A stretch of 64,000 bases of DNA from NCBI RefSeq assembly GCF_003626695.1, contig NZ_RBAH01000001.1, positions 372,001 to 436,000 on the forward strand, written 5' to 3'. Below, piece by piece: positions 57,395 to 64,000 of the stretch. The notes below the pieces were generated by a model, which worked only from the letters and a program-made list of their open reading frames with translations, was not told the DNA's origin and ran no database searches. Within the stretch, counting starts at the first letter, position 1; every line of letters starts with the position of its first letter. The translations under genes were made by a program, and so were the position numbers. Source of the DNA: Paenibacillus ginsengarvi. Lineage in GTDB: Bacteria > Bacillota > Bacilli > Paenibacillales > NBRC-103111.

Positions 57395-58078
57395 TCAAGC
57401 TGTCGCTCTGCGCAATACGATGTAGGAAACGAGCGCGTACAGTACGGCTCCGACAAACATCCAAAGAGACAGCTCGAAGGCGGTTTGCGCGGCGAACCAA
57501 CTGAAGATGCTGCCCCACCATCCGTTATACGTGCATAAGTAAGTGGTGACGGTGAAAGCGACCAACAGCGCGATCATGAGCGTCCACGTTCCTTTTTTGC
57601 CAAAACGGCGATGTACGCTCGATATGACGAAGCCAAGGTAGAACATGTTCAGCAGGACTGCAAAAAAGATCCACAGCTGGACAAGCACCGGTCCGTCGTT
57701 CAAGTAAGGCAGCTTGAAGAAGTGCAGGCCCACACCCCACAGGTTCGTGAACGTCTCTACATACCCAAGCACTAGAAGGAAGATGGCAAATAACGCACTG
57801 ACCGACGCTATGGCGGCAGCCGTCCCCCAGAAGTAATCTCGTCTTCTTACACTGAACCCTAGAGCAAACGGAAACGTTTGCGCCAACATCACGATGCCGA
57901 CGACGAACATATAAATGAACAGGCTGCCGATCCCGCCCGTATAAAAGCTCTCTTCCTCACTCATCATATAGCCGATGACGAGATTAACCAGAAAACTGAT
58001 TGATACGATCAGCCACGGCAAATAAAGCATGGTCCGATCCCGCAGCTGCATGTACATGACGCCCTTAATCCGATTCAT
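57395..58078 (-). CDS. ABC transporter permease of the YtrA-type operon
   Basis: A 227-residue protein with six membrane segments (LYLPWLIVSISFLVNLVIGY at the start). It overlaps the ATPase gene by four bases. Together they form an ABC-2-type exporter as in Bacillus ytr operons, which respond to cell-wall antibiotics. Substrate not known. Confidence 0.82.
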   Translation of the reverse strand: MNRIKGVMYMQLRDRTMLYLPWLIVSISFLVNLVIGYMMSEEESFYTGGIGSLFIYMFVVGIVMLAQTFPFALGFSVRRRDYFWGTAAAIASVSALFAIFLLVLGYVETFTNLWGVGLHFFKLPYLNDGPVLVQLWIFFAVLLNMFYLGFVISSVHRRFGKKGTWTLMIALLVAFTVTTYLCTYNGWWGSIFSWFAAQTAFELSLWMFVGAVLYALVSYIVLRRATA

Positions 58079-58971
58079 TGTGCCACCTCCGCCTTTCTGC
58101 CCGACTTATCGTTCGTCAGATGCACGATCAGCTGCTGGAGCGATACCGGCGCAATCTCAAGCCCGAGCGCCTCAGCCTGCTTGCGATCGTCTCCGTATAG
58201 ATTGCCCATCACGGTTAGCGAGACGAATCCGCCGAACGTTTCCCGGTGAATCACTTCCCGATCCGCGGCGTAAGGCTCCACGCTAGATTTCGGCCCGACT
58301 ACCGTAAACGCTCTGCCGCGAATCGAGTCTGCCTCTTCGTCCAGGATTAGCTTGCCCTGGTCAATGACGATAACATGCTCCAGCATGCGGCTCGCTTCGT
58401 CGATCAGATGGGTAGATAGGATGATTGTCCGCGGATGCTCGGCATAATCTTCGATCAAACGGTCATAAAATATCCCGCGCGCCACAGCGTCAAGACCCAA
58501 GTAAGGCTCGTCAAACAGCGTAAGCGGAGCCCGACTGGCCAACCCGACAATGATGCCCAGCGACGACAGCATCCCCCGGGAAAGCTTCTTCACCCTTCGA
58601 GTGTGCGGAAGCGAGAAATCTCGCATGAGCGTTTCGGCGTACGCCTGATCCCAGTCGGTATACAGAGCGGCCGCCACTTTGAGCACATCGATGACGCGGA
58701 AATTGTCCGGATATTTTTGACTTTCCTTAATGAAGCAAAGCTTGCTGAGCACGCGGTTGTTTTCGTAAGGGGTTTCCCCGAATACATTTACTTCCCCGCT
58801 TGACGCGAACAGTTGGGCAGTAATCATATGCATGATTGTCGTTTTGCCCGCGCCGTTGCGGCCGAGCAGCCCGTATATTTTACCCGGCTCCATCGTGAAG
58901 CTGATATCTTTAACGGCTGTCACGTCGCCGTACGCTTTCGTCACCTGCTGAAATTCAACGACCTTATTCAT
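58075..58971 (-). CDS. ABC transporter ATP-binding protein (YtrB-like)
   Basis: A 298-residue ATPase: Walker A GRNGAGKTT (K43), signature LSRGMLSSLGI, Walker B LTLFDEPYLGLD, H-loop STHLIDE. The LSRGM form of the signature is usual in this branch. It is placed between the GntR regulator and permease, four-base overlaps on both sides. Confidence 0.9.
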   Translation of the reverse strand: MNKVVEFQQVTKAYGDVTAVKDISFTMEPGKIYGLLGRNGAGKTTIMHMITAQLFASSGEVNVFGETPYENNRVLSKLCFIKESQKYPDNFRVIDVLKVAAALYTDWDQAYAETLMRDFSLPHTRRVKKLSRGMLSSLGIIVGLASRAPLTLFDEPYLGLDAVARGIFYDRLIEDYAEHPRTIILSTHLIDEASRMLEHVIVIDQGKLILDEEADSIRGRAFTVVGPKSSVEPYAADREVIHRETFGGFVSLTVMGNLYGDDRKQAEALGLEIAPVSLQQLIVHLTNDKSGRKAEVAQ

Positions 58972-59348
58972 TCCGATCGCTCTCCTTCCCGTATCATCTC
59001 CGCTAGCTGATCTGTTGTAATACCGAGCTTCTTCGCTTCGCGAACCATCGCCACGACGTACTGCTCGAAAAACTGCCGCTTCCGCTGTTCCACGAGAATG
59101 GCTCTCGCCCCGCTGGCCACAAACATTCCAATCCCTCTCTTCTTGTACAAAATGCCTTGATCGACAAGCAAATTGACGCCCTTCGCCGCCGTAGCGGGAT
59201 TGATCTGGTAGAAGGAGGCAAACTGGTTCGTGGAAGGAACTTGCGTTTCCTCCGGCAGTCCGCCGTCAATAATGTCGTTCTCGATGCGTTCGGCGATTTG
59301 CATGAAGATCGGTCGGCTGTCGTCGATCCATGATGTCACCGGCCTCAC
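58968..59348 (-). CDS. GntR regulator, YtrA subfamily
   Basis: A 126-residue repressor: winged HTH (PIFMQIAERIENDIIDGGLP... QVPSTNQFASFYQINPATAA) with the short C-terminal helical part of the YtrA subfamily. It probably represses its own operon through the dyad just upstream; release by wall-acting compounds is known for relatives. Confidence 0.92.
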   Translation of the reverse strand: MRPVTSWIDDSRPIFMQIAERIENDIIDGGLPEETQVPSTNQFASFYQINPATAAKGVNLLVDQGILYKKRGIGMFVASGARAILVEQRKRQFFEQYVVAMVREAKKLGITTDQLAEMIREGERSE

Positions 59349-59360
59349 TCACCTTCATTG

Positions 59361-59409
59361 GTTAGTTACTCATGTAACTAACTATATAGCTATGTAACCT
59401 CATTGTCAA
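59361..59409 (-). promoter_or_regulatory. Promoter and operator of the YtrA-type operon
   Basis: TTGACA (59,409-59,404), 17-base spacer, TATAGT (59,386-59,381). A perfect 9-bp dyad GTTAGTTAC-TCAT-GTAACTAAC (59,361-59,382) overlaps the -10 and start region and resembles YtrA operators. Confidence 0.88.
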
Positions 59410-59606
59410 CAGGTTTCCTTTTCCGACTTGCAAATTCAATATTCGCCCATACAAAAAAAACATCCCCACCCTCATCTCTTCGCAGCAAAGAAGCGAAAAG
59501 AAAGAAGGCAAGGACGCATATACAAAAACAGAAGCTGATACGCGATAAATTCATCGGAAACCGGCTCTGTCTAAAAACGCTCATAAGCAAAAAAGCTCAA
59601 CTGAAA
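59410..59606. other. Intergenic stretch without supported gene
   Basis: A/T-rich DNA between the YtrA-type promoter and the end of the sulfatase gene. The plus-strand frame here is Lys-rich, lacks a ribosome site, and runs into the sulfatase; I see no gene or clear terminator. Confidence 0.5.
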
Positions 59607-61013
59607 CTAAAGCTTCGCTCCATGCAAAAGCTGCCGCCGCGTCCACTCGTTGCGGACGAGAGCATCGCCATCATGCAACAGCACCTCGTATAATCGGCGC
59701 CGAAGCTCTGTGACAAGGTTGGAGACTTCAGGGTCGCGAATCCGGTTATTCAGCTCGGCCGGGTCGGCCTTCAGATCGTACAGCTCGTCGGTGTCCGTCG
59801 TATTCCATACATATTTCCAATCGGCCGTGCGGATCATCCGCTGCGTGTATAACCCGAACTGCTGTCCGTTGTACGACGCCACGACCGCATCGCGCCATGC
59901 GGAGGACGCGGCCGCATCTCCCGCTAGTAACGGCGCGAGGGATTGCCCATGCCACCGCTCCGAACCGTCCGCTTGCAGCCCAAGCCACTCCATAAGCGTT
60001 GGGGGAAGGTCGAGAAGGTTGTATACGAACCGGTCGCACCTGCTCCCTGCCTGCACTTGCCCCGGCCAGCGGAGCAGAAGAGGCACATGAACGACATCGT
60101 CATACATGATGTAGTGCTTATCCATCATCCGGTGTGAGCCGCACATATCCCCATGATCGGCCGTAAAAATAACGATTGTATGATTCGACGCCCCGATCCG
60201 ATCGAGCGTCTGCAAAACGCGTCCGACCGCGTCGTCCATTTGGCTGATGATGCCGTAATAGCGGGCTACGATCGGCGCCCAATCGTTCCATTCGTAATCC
60301 TCCACGCCCCAGCTATGCAGTTGCTGCCGCTGAATATATGGCTTGCCTTCGAACGTATCGCGAAATCCGTCCCATTCGGGAATAGCGGCCGGATCGTACA
60401 TATCCGCAAATCGGCCCGAAGGCCGGCAAGGCAGATGCGGCTCCGGAAAATGAAGCGCTACATGCCAGGGTTTGCCCGAGCCGTGCAGCTGCTCGATCGC
60501 TTCGCTAGCCCGATCCGCAAGCCAGTGCGTCCGCGAATGCTCAAGGGGCACCGGATTCGTTTCTCCGAAAAATCCGTTCGTGTATGAAACGTCCGGGTAA
60601 TTGCTTTTCACATAAGCCCCGTATTCGCTCTCTCCGACATAGGATTGATAGCCGAAATGAGTAGCGTCACACGTGGGATGCACGCTCCATTTGCCCAAAA
60701 AGGCGGAGTTATACCCGTTCTCGGCAAGCGTCCGCGGCCATACGAGCGCATCGGGCTCAAGCGTAGCGACCGGGAGAGCGCCGCCATAGTTCCACAGCGC
60801 CCCGAACGTTTCCGCCCTTCTGCCCGCAAGCAGCGATTGCCGTGCCGGTCCGCACACCGGGAAATGCGTGTAGGCGTTCGAGAAAACGGCGCCTTCCGCA
60901 GCAAGGCGGTCCAGATTCGGAGTTAACACGGGATATTTGCGGCTGGAGCCGATACAATCATAACGAAGCTGATCTGCCGTTATGAGCAGCACATTAGGCG
61001 CATTATGGCGCAT
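59607..61013 (-). CDS. Sulfatase
   Basis: A 468-residue arylsulfatase-type protein: N-terminal metal-site NVLLITADQLRYDC (D14), the formylglycine site C54-G-P-A-R (C-x-P-x-R), and FTADHGDMCGSH with the second metal-binding pair. It hydrolyses sulfate esters after oxidation of C54. No signal peptide, so it is probably cytoplasmic. A separate maturase is not in the window. It is alone and divergent from the cobalamin locus. Confidence 0.92.
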   Translation of the reverse strand: MRHNAPNVLLITADQLRYDCIGSSRKYPVLTPNLDRLAAEGAVFSNAYTHFPVCGPARQSLLAGRRAETFGALWNYGGALPVATLEPDALVWPRTLAENGYNSAFLGKWSVHPTCDATHFGYQSYVGESEYGAYVKSNYPDVSYTNGFFGETNPVPLEHSRTHWLADRASEAIEQLHGSGKPWHVALHFPEPHLPCRPSGRFADMYDPAAIPEWDGFRDTFEGKPYIQRQQLHSWGVEDYEWNDWAPIVARYYGIISQMDDAVGRVLQTLDRIGASNHTIVIFTADHGDMCGSHRMMDKHYIMYDDVVHVPLLLRWPGQVQAGSRCDRFVYNLLDLPPTLMEWLGLQADGSERWHGQSLAPLLAGDAAASSAWRDAVVASYNGQQFGLYTQRMIRTADWKYVWNTTDTDELYDLKADPAELNNRIRDPEVSNLVTELRRRLYEVLLHDGDALVRNEWTRRQLLHGAKL

Positions 61014-61119
61014 GGATGTGAACCGCCTTTCTATTAATCAAGATCCGCTCTTCTCTTTTTAAGGCTTCTTGTGATATAATCGCCGAAGAGATTTGAGCTT
61101 GAACGAATGGAACCATTGT

Positions 61120-61305
61120 AAATGCCAGTAGGTGCCCGATCCTCCTTGCGGAAGACCGGGTTAAAAGGGAAGCCGGTGCGAATCCGGCGCGGTCCCGCCA
61201 CTGTGTATCGGGGAGCCCTCATTACTGCCACTGCTTCTGAAAAACGAAGCGGGAAGGCGAGGCGCTCATCCAAACCCGAGAGCCAGGAAACCTGCCTACA
61301 TGCGC
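61120..61305 (+). promoter_or_regulatory. Cobalamin (B12) riboswitch
   Basis: The aptamer shows its hallmarks: AGGTGCCC at the start, GGGAAGCCGGTGCGAATCCG followed by GCGGTCCCGCCACTGT, and the closing B12 box GCCAGGAAACCTGCC. It reports adenosyl- or aquocobalamin and is followed by an intrinsic terminator, so binding would stop transcription of the BtuF-type genes. Confidence 0.95.
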
Positions 61306-61492
61306 TACAGCCACGTTATCCTTCGCGGAAAAGGATCGGCTAAATCGGGAGATTGTACGGTTTACAGACTGGGTCGCCTATTGTTTTCCTACGATACGGC
61401 CGGCGGCGAATCGGGAGTTCCATGCCCATTCGCCCTCGGTGCGTAAGCGCGCGGAAATAGCAGGTCCGGACTGACAAAATCCTTGATTTGCT

Positions 61493-61523
61493 GCCTCCGT
61501 CCTTGTGGGATGGAGGCTTTTTT
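61493..61523 (+). terminator. Riboswitch expression-platform terminator
   Basis: GCCTCC...GGAGGC (61,493-61,517) with inner TCC/GGA pairing and TTTTTT, 80 bases before the lipoprotein gene. Confidence 0.88.
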
Positions 61524-61602
61524 CGTAGGCTCGTGAACGTACCGGGATTCCTCCTTTCAAGCCCTAACTCCACTATGAATCGGAAAGGGAAGAATCGCAC
61601 TC

Positions 61603-62592
61603 ATGAAGAAGATTGCCGCCTTACTGCTAGCCCTTACACTAAGCTTGTCGCTCGCTGCTTGCGGAGGGGCCAAGGAACCATCCAACGCTCCCGTCAACGG
61701 ATCGCCTGCACCAGCACCCGCCGATAAAACAAACGCCGGTGCTGCCCAAGCTACTGCCTATCCGCTCACACTGAAAGATACGACCGGCACCGAAGTCAAG
61801 CTCACGAAAGCGCCGCAGCGCATCGTCTCCACCTCGACGGCCGAGACGGAAATTCTGTTCGCGCTCGGACTTGGGGACCGCATCGTCGGCGTATCCGATT
61901 TCGACAACTACCCGGCTGAAGCGACCAGCAAGCCGAAGATGGGCGGCGTTTCCGCGCCGAACGTCGAAGCGATCCTTGCGGCCAACCCGGATCTTGTCAT
62001 TACCGGCATCTCGATCAAGGACGACGCGCTTGCCAAGCTGCGCTCCCTGAATTTGCCGCTGTACAAATTCGAGCCGAAGTCGGTCGACGATATTTTGAAC
62101 AATATCGCCATTATCGGGCAGCTGACGGACCGGCAGAAGGAAGCGGCTGCGCTCGCCGACAAGATGAAAAAAGAAGTGGACAAGGTGAAAACCGCCGTCA
62201 GCGGCCTGAAGCCGGAGCAAAAGAAAAAAGTATACATCGAATTTTCCCCGGGCTGGACGGTCGGCAAAGGCGAGTTTATGGACGAGCTCATTACGCTGGC
62301 CGGCGGCATCAACATCGCTTCCGACACGAAAGGCTACAACAAGATTAATGAAGAAAAAATTATTCAGGACAACCCGGACGTCATCTTCTACACAACCGGC
62401 GCCAAAGATAAAGCGGGCACAACGCTCGACCAGATCATTTTGCAGCGCAACGGCTGGGACAAGATCAACGCGATTCAAAACAAACGTCTGATCGCGGTCG
62501 ATCAGGACCTCTTATCCCGCCCGGGTCCGCGTATATCGCAAGGTCTGATCAGCATCGCCAAAGGCATCTATCCCGACCTCATCAAGGAATAA
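61603..62592 (+). CDS. Cobalamin-type ABC substrate-binding lipoprotein (BtuF-like)
   Basis: A 329-residue protein: lipoprotein signal with lipobox LAAC (C20), a Pro/Ala linker, and a BtuF/FecB helical-backbone binding fold (RIVSTSTAETEILFALGLGD; NPDLVITGISIKDD; GPRISQGLI). The B12 riboswitch upstream points to corrinoid as the ligand. Membrane and ATPase subunits are not adjacent in the window. Confidence 0.9.
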   Translation: MKKIAALLLALTLSLSLAACGGAKEPSNAPVNGSPAPAPADKTNAGAAQATAYPLTLKDTTGTEVKLTKAPQRIVSTSTAETEILFALGLGDRIVGVSDFDNYPAEATSKPKMGGVSAPNVEAILAANPDLVITGISIKDDALAKLRSLNLPLYKFEPKSVDDILNNIAIIGQLTDRQKEAAALADKMKKEVDKVKTAVSGLKPEQKKKVYIEFSPGWTVGKGEFMDELITLAGGINIASDTKGYNKINEEKIIQDNPDVIFYTTGAKDKAGTTLDQIILQRNGWDKINAIQNKRLIAVDQDLLSRPGPRISQGLISIAKGIYPDLIKE

Positions 62593-62635
62593 CGACACCT
62601 GCATCATCCATCCGACGAAAGGAGCGGCTGAACGC

Positions 62636-63472
62636 ATGAGAATTGTATCGCTGTCCCCGAGCAACACCGAACTGCTTGGTTTTATGGGACTGACCTCGCA
62701 TATCGTCGGGGTCGACATTTACTCCGATTGGCCCGTATCCGTACAGAACCTGCCGAGACTCGGGTCCGATATGAATATCGACATGGACGCCGTCGAAGCG
62801 CTTCGTCCGGATCTCGTCCTGGGCTCGCTCACTGTTCCCGGAATGGAGCGTAACGTAGAAGCGCTGAAAGCTCGCAATTTGCCGCATGTGACGCTGAACC
62901 CGAAAAAGCTGAGCGACATCTCGGACTGCATGAAAACGATAGGAGAAGCTGTCGATGCGCTTCCGGCCGCCAAGGCGTCGATAGACCGCTACGAAGCCAT
63001 GCTGGCGCGTTATGAAGCGCTCAGCCGCCAATGCACGAATCGGCCCACACTCTACTGGGAATGGTGGCCGAAGCCGGTCTTCACCCCGGGAGGCGGAAAT
63101 TGGCTGACGGAAATCAGCGCCCTCGCCGGTGCGGAGAACGTATTCGCGAACGACGAACGCGCCAGCGTCAAAACCGATTGGGACGACGTGCTCGGCCGCA
63201 ATCCCGACTATATCCTGCTCGCCTGGGTTGGCGTCAAGAAGCAGCTGCCAACGCCGGATACGGTAGCCAAACGCCCGGGAGCGGACAAGCTCGACGCCGT
63301 CTCCGGCGGACGGGTTCTCGTCATGGAGGAGCAGCTGTATTGCCGGCCGTCGCCGCTGCTCATTGCGGGCTTGCAAAAGCTGGGACATCAGTTGCACCCG
63401 GACATTTATCCAGCTTATGACGAGGCGGCCGCCCATCGCTGGCTTAACGAAAGCGCGGAACGCAGCATTTGA
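62636..63472 (+). CDS. BtuF-like cobalamin-binding protein without signal peptide
   Basis: A 278-residue protein of the same fold (MRIVSLSPSNTELLGFMGLT; LRPDLVLGSLTVP; WWPKPVFTPGGGNW) but starting at the fold itself, so it is likely cytoplasmic. Same transcript as the lipoprotein (44-base gap, GAAAGGAG upstream). It may be a corrinoid-binding or salvage helper. Certain Bacilli carry such proteins; function not established to my knowledge. Confidence 0.85.
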   Translation: MRIVSLSPSNTELLGFMGLTSHIVGVDIYSDWPVSVQNLPRLGSDMNIDMDAVEALRPDLVLGSLTVPGMERNVEALKARNLPHVTLNPKKLSDISDCMKTIGEAVDALPAAKASIDRYEAMLARYEALSRQCTNRPTLYWEWWPKPVFTPGGGNWLTEISALAGAENVFANDERASVKTDWDDVLGRNPDYILLAWVGVKKQLPTPDTVAKRPGADKLDAVSGGRVLVMEEQLYCRPSPLLIAGLQKLGHQLHPDIYPAYDEAAAHRWLNESAERSI

Positions 63473-63490
63473 GCGATAAGAGACAAGAAT

Positions 63491-63525
63491 AAGGCGATCC
63501 ATTAGGGTCGCCTTCTTTCTTTTTC
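63491..63525 (+). terminator. Terminator of the cobalamin locus
   Basis: AAGGCGA/TCGCCTT stem with a 10-base loop, then a T-rich tail; also serves the convergent AraC gene in part. Confidence 0.82.
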
Positions 63526-63542
63526 AAGGAGCCTGCTCCGTT

Positions 63543-64000
63543 TCATTGCGAAGCATGCCTATGCTCGAGACTTTGCCGATACTGGGTAGGTGTACAGCCG
63601 GCTTGTCTGAGAAACAGCCTGCTGAAAAAGGACGGGTCCTCGTAGCCGACGAGCGCCGCTACGGAGATGACCTTTTCATCGGACTCGATGAGCAGCCGCT
63701 TCGCCCGGTCGATCCGGATCGTATGCAGGACGTCGATTACGCTCCTGTCGAACTCCTGCCGGACGAGCCGGTTCAGTTGGCGTACGCCGACGTTGAACAG
63801 CCCGGCCAACGACTCGAGCGTAATTTTTTTGTCGTAGTTGCGTTCCAGATAGCCGTATATGCGTCTAGCCGTAATTTCGCGTTCCAGACGGCGCGGCGAA
63901 CTGACCGTCCCGCGGTGCTGCATCAGCGAGTAATACCGGGATAGCAAAACGAGCAGCTCGATCAGCTGCAAACGAATAATCGTCGTATGACCCGGAGCCC
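63543..64000 (-). CDS. AraC-family regulator, C-terminal part
   Basis: The frame stays open to the right edge of the window, so the N-terminus is missing. Residues seen include the double HTH (ITLESLAGLFNVGVRQLNRL; VISVAALVGYEDPSFFSRLF), ending CTPTQYRQSL. The missing N-terminal part would hold the ligand-binding domain. It converges on the cobalamin genes and could regulate metal or siderophore uptake; inference. Confidence 0.9.
   Translation of the reverse strand, partial: APGHTTIIRLQLIELLVLLSRYYSLMQHRGTVSSPRRLEREITARRIYGYLERNYDKKITLESLAGLFNVGVRQLNRLVRQEFDRSVIDVLHTIRIDRAKRLLIESDEKVISVAALVGYEDPSFFSRLFLRQAGCTPTQYRQSLEHRHASQ

Overview
This window holds the right-hand ~40.4 kb of a tailed-phage prophage (siphovirus type, HK97-fold capsid) followed by ~23.6 kb of host chromosome. 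The host looks like a Paenibacillaceae-type Firmicute. The evidence is strong AGGAGG ribosome sites with frequent TTG/GTG starts, SLH and copper-amine-oxidase-N 'stalk' proteins, YolD, YtrA-type GntR, AI-2E/PerM and DedA proteins, a Bacillus-type SOS box, and tRNA genes without an encoded CCA. This assignment is inference from gene content; no species can be named.

Prophage, 1-40,375. Almost all phage genes lie on the minus strand, so read it from right to left. At the right edge is an attachment-site scar: the 3' part of a tRNA-Val(GAC) gene at 40,333-40,375. Next to it are a tyrosine integrase and an S24-type CI repressor on the plus strand. The switch region (38.27-38.40 kb) has three near-identical 14-bp operators between two divergent promoters. 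Leftward follow a Cro-like protein, an excisionase-like HTH protein, and a recombination and replication block (Gam, ERF, DnaD-like initiator, DnaC/DnaI-type loader, RuvC-like resolvase, dimeric dUTPase, HNH). From 22.4 to 29.2 kb lies a long run of small accessory genes, many with zinc-ribbon cysteines. Some sit between inverted copies of a dispersed repeat, and one plus-strand gene sits between 19-bp direct repeats. An ArpU-like protein (22.7-23.0 kb) precedes a gene-poor stretch that contains an RNA-like set of competing stems. The late operon then runs HNH, small and large terminase, portal, ClpP-like protease, capsid, head-tail connectors, tail tube with a cadherin-like domain, G/GT chaperone with a -1 frameshift site, tape measure, tail-tip protein, GDSL-esterase tail protein, beta-helix tail spike, XhlA, holin and an amidase cut by the window start. 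Two units do not follow the late operon: a secreted stalk-domain gene with its own promoter and terminator (5.1-5.8 kb), and a plus-strand pair with a PD-(D/E)XK-like protein (21.1-21.8 kb). Both look like morons. The left attachment site lies outside the window.

Host part, 40.4-64 kb. In order: DUF4177 protein; a three-gene ABC-2 exporter; a small three-repeat basic protein; an OmpR/HisKA two-component system; PerM/AI-2E and DedA membrane proteins; a GGWHGGQ tandem-repeat protein; a solitary YolD gene with a clear SOS box; an SLH/PrcB-type exported protein facing an ECF sigma/anti-sigma pair; small-metabolism genes (SRPBCC, YqaE, VOC, two GNATs, one broken by an in-frame stop); tRNA-Leu(TAA); a YtrA-type GntR-ABC operon with a perfect operator; a sulfatase; a cobalamin riboswitch with terminator driving two BtuF-type binding proteins; and the C-terminal part of an AraC regulator.

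The strongest items for follow-up are the competing-stem element at 22,271-22,414, the inverted-repeat-bounded single-gene cassettes, the two moron units, and the GGWHGGQ protein. Several small genes (19-57 aa) with good ribosome sites and coupled overlaps are annotated here from direct reading.
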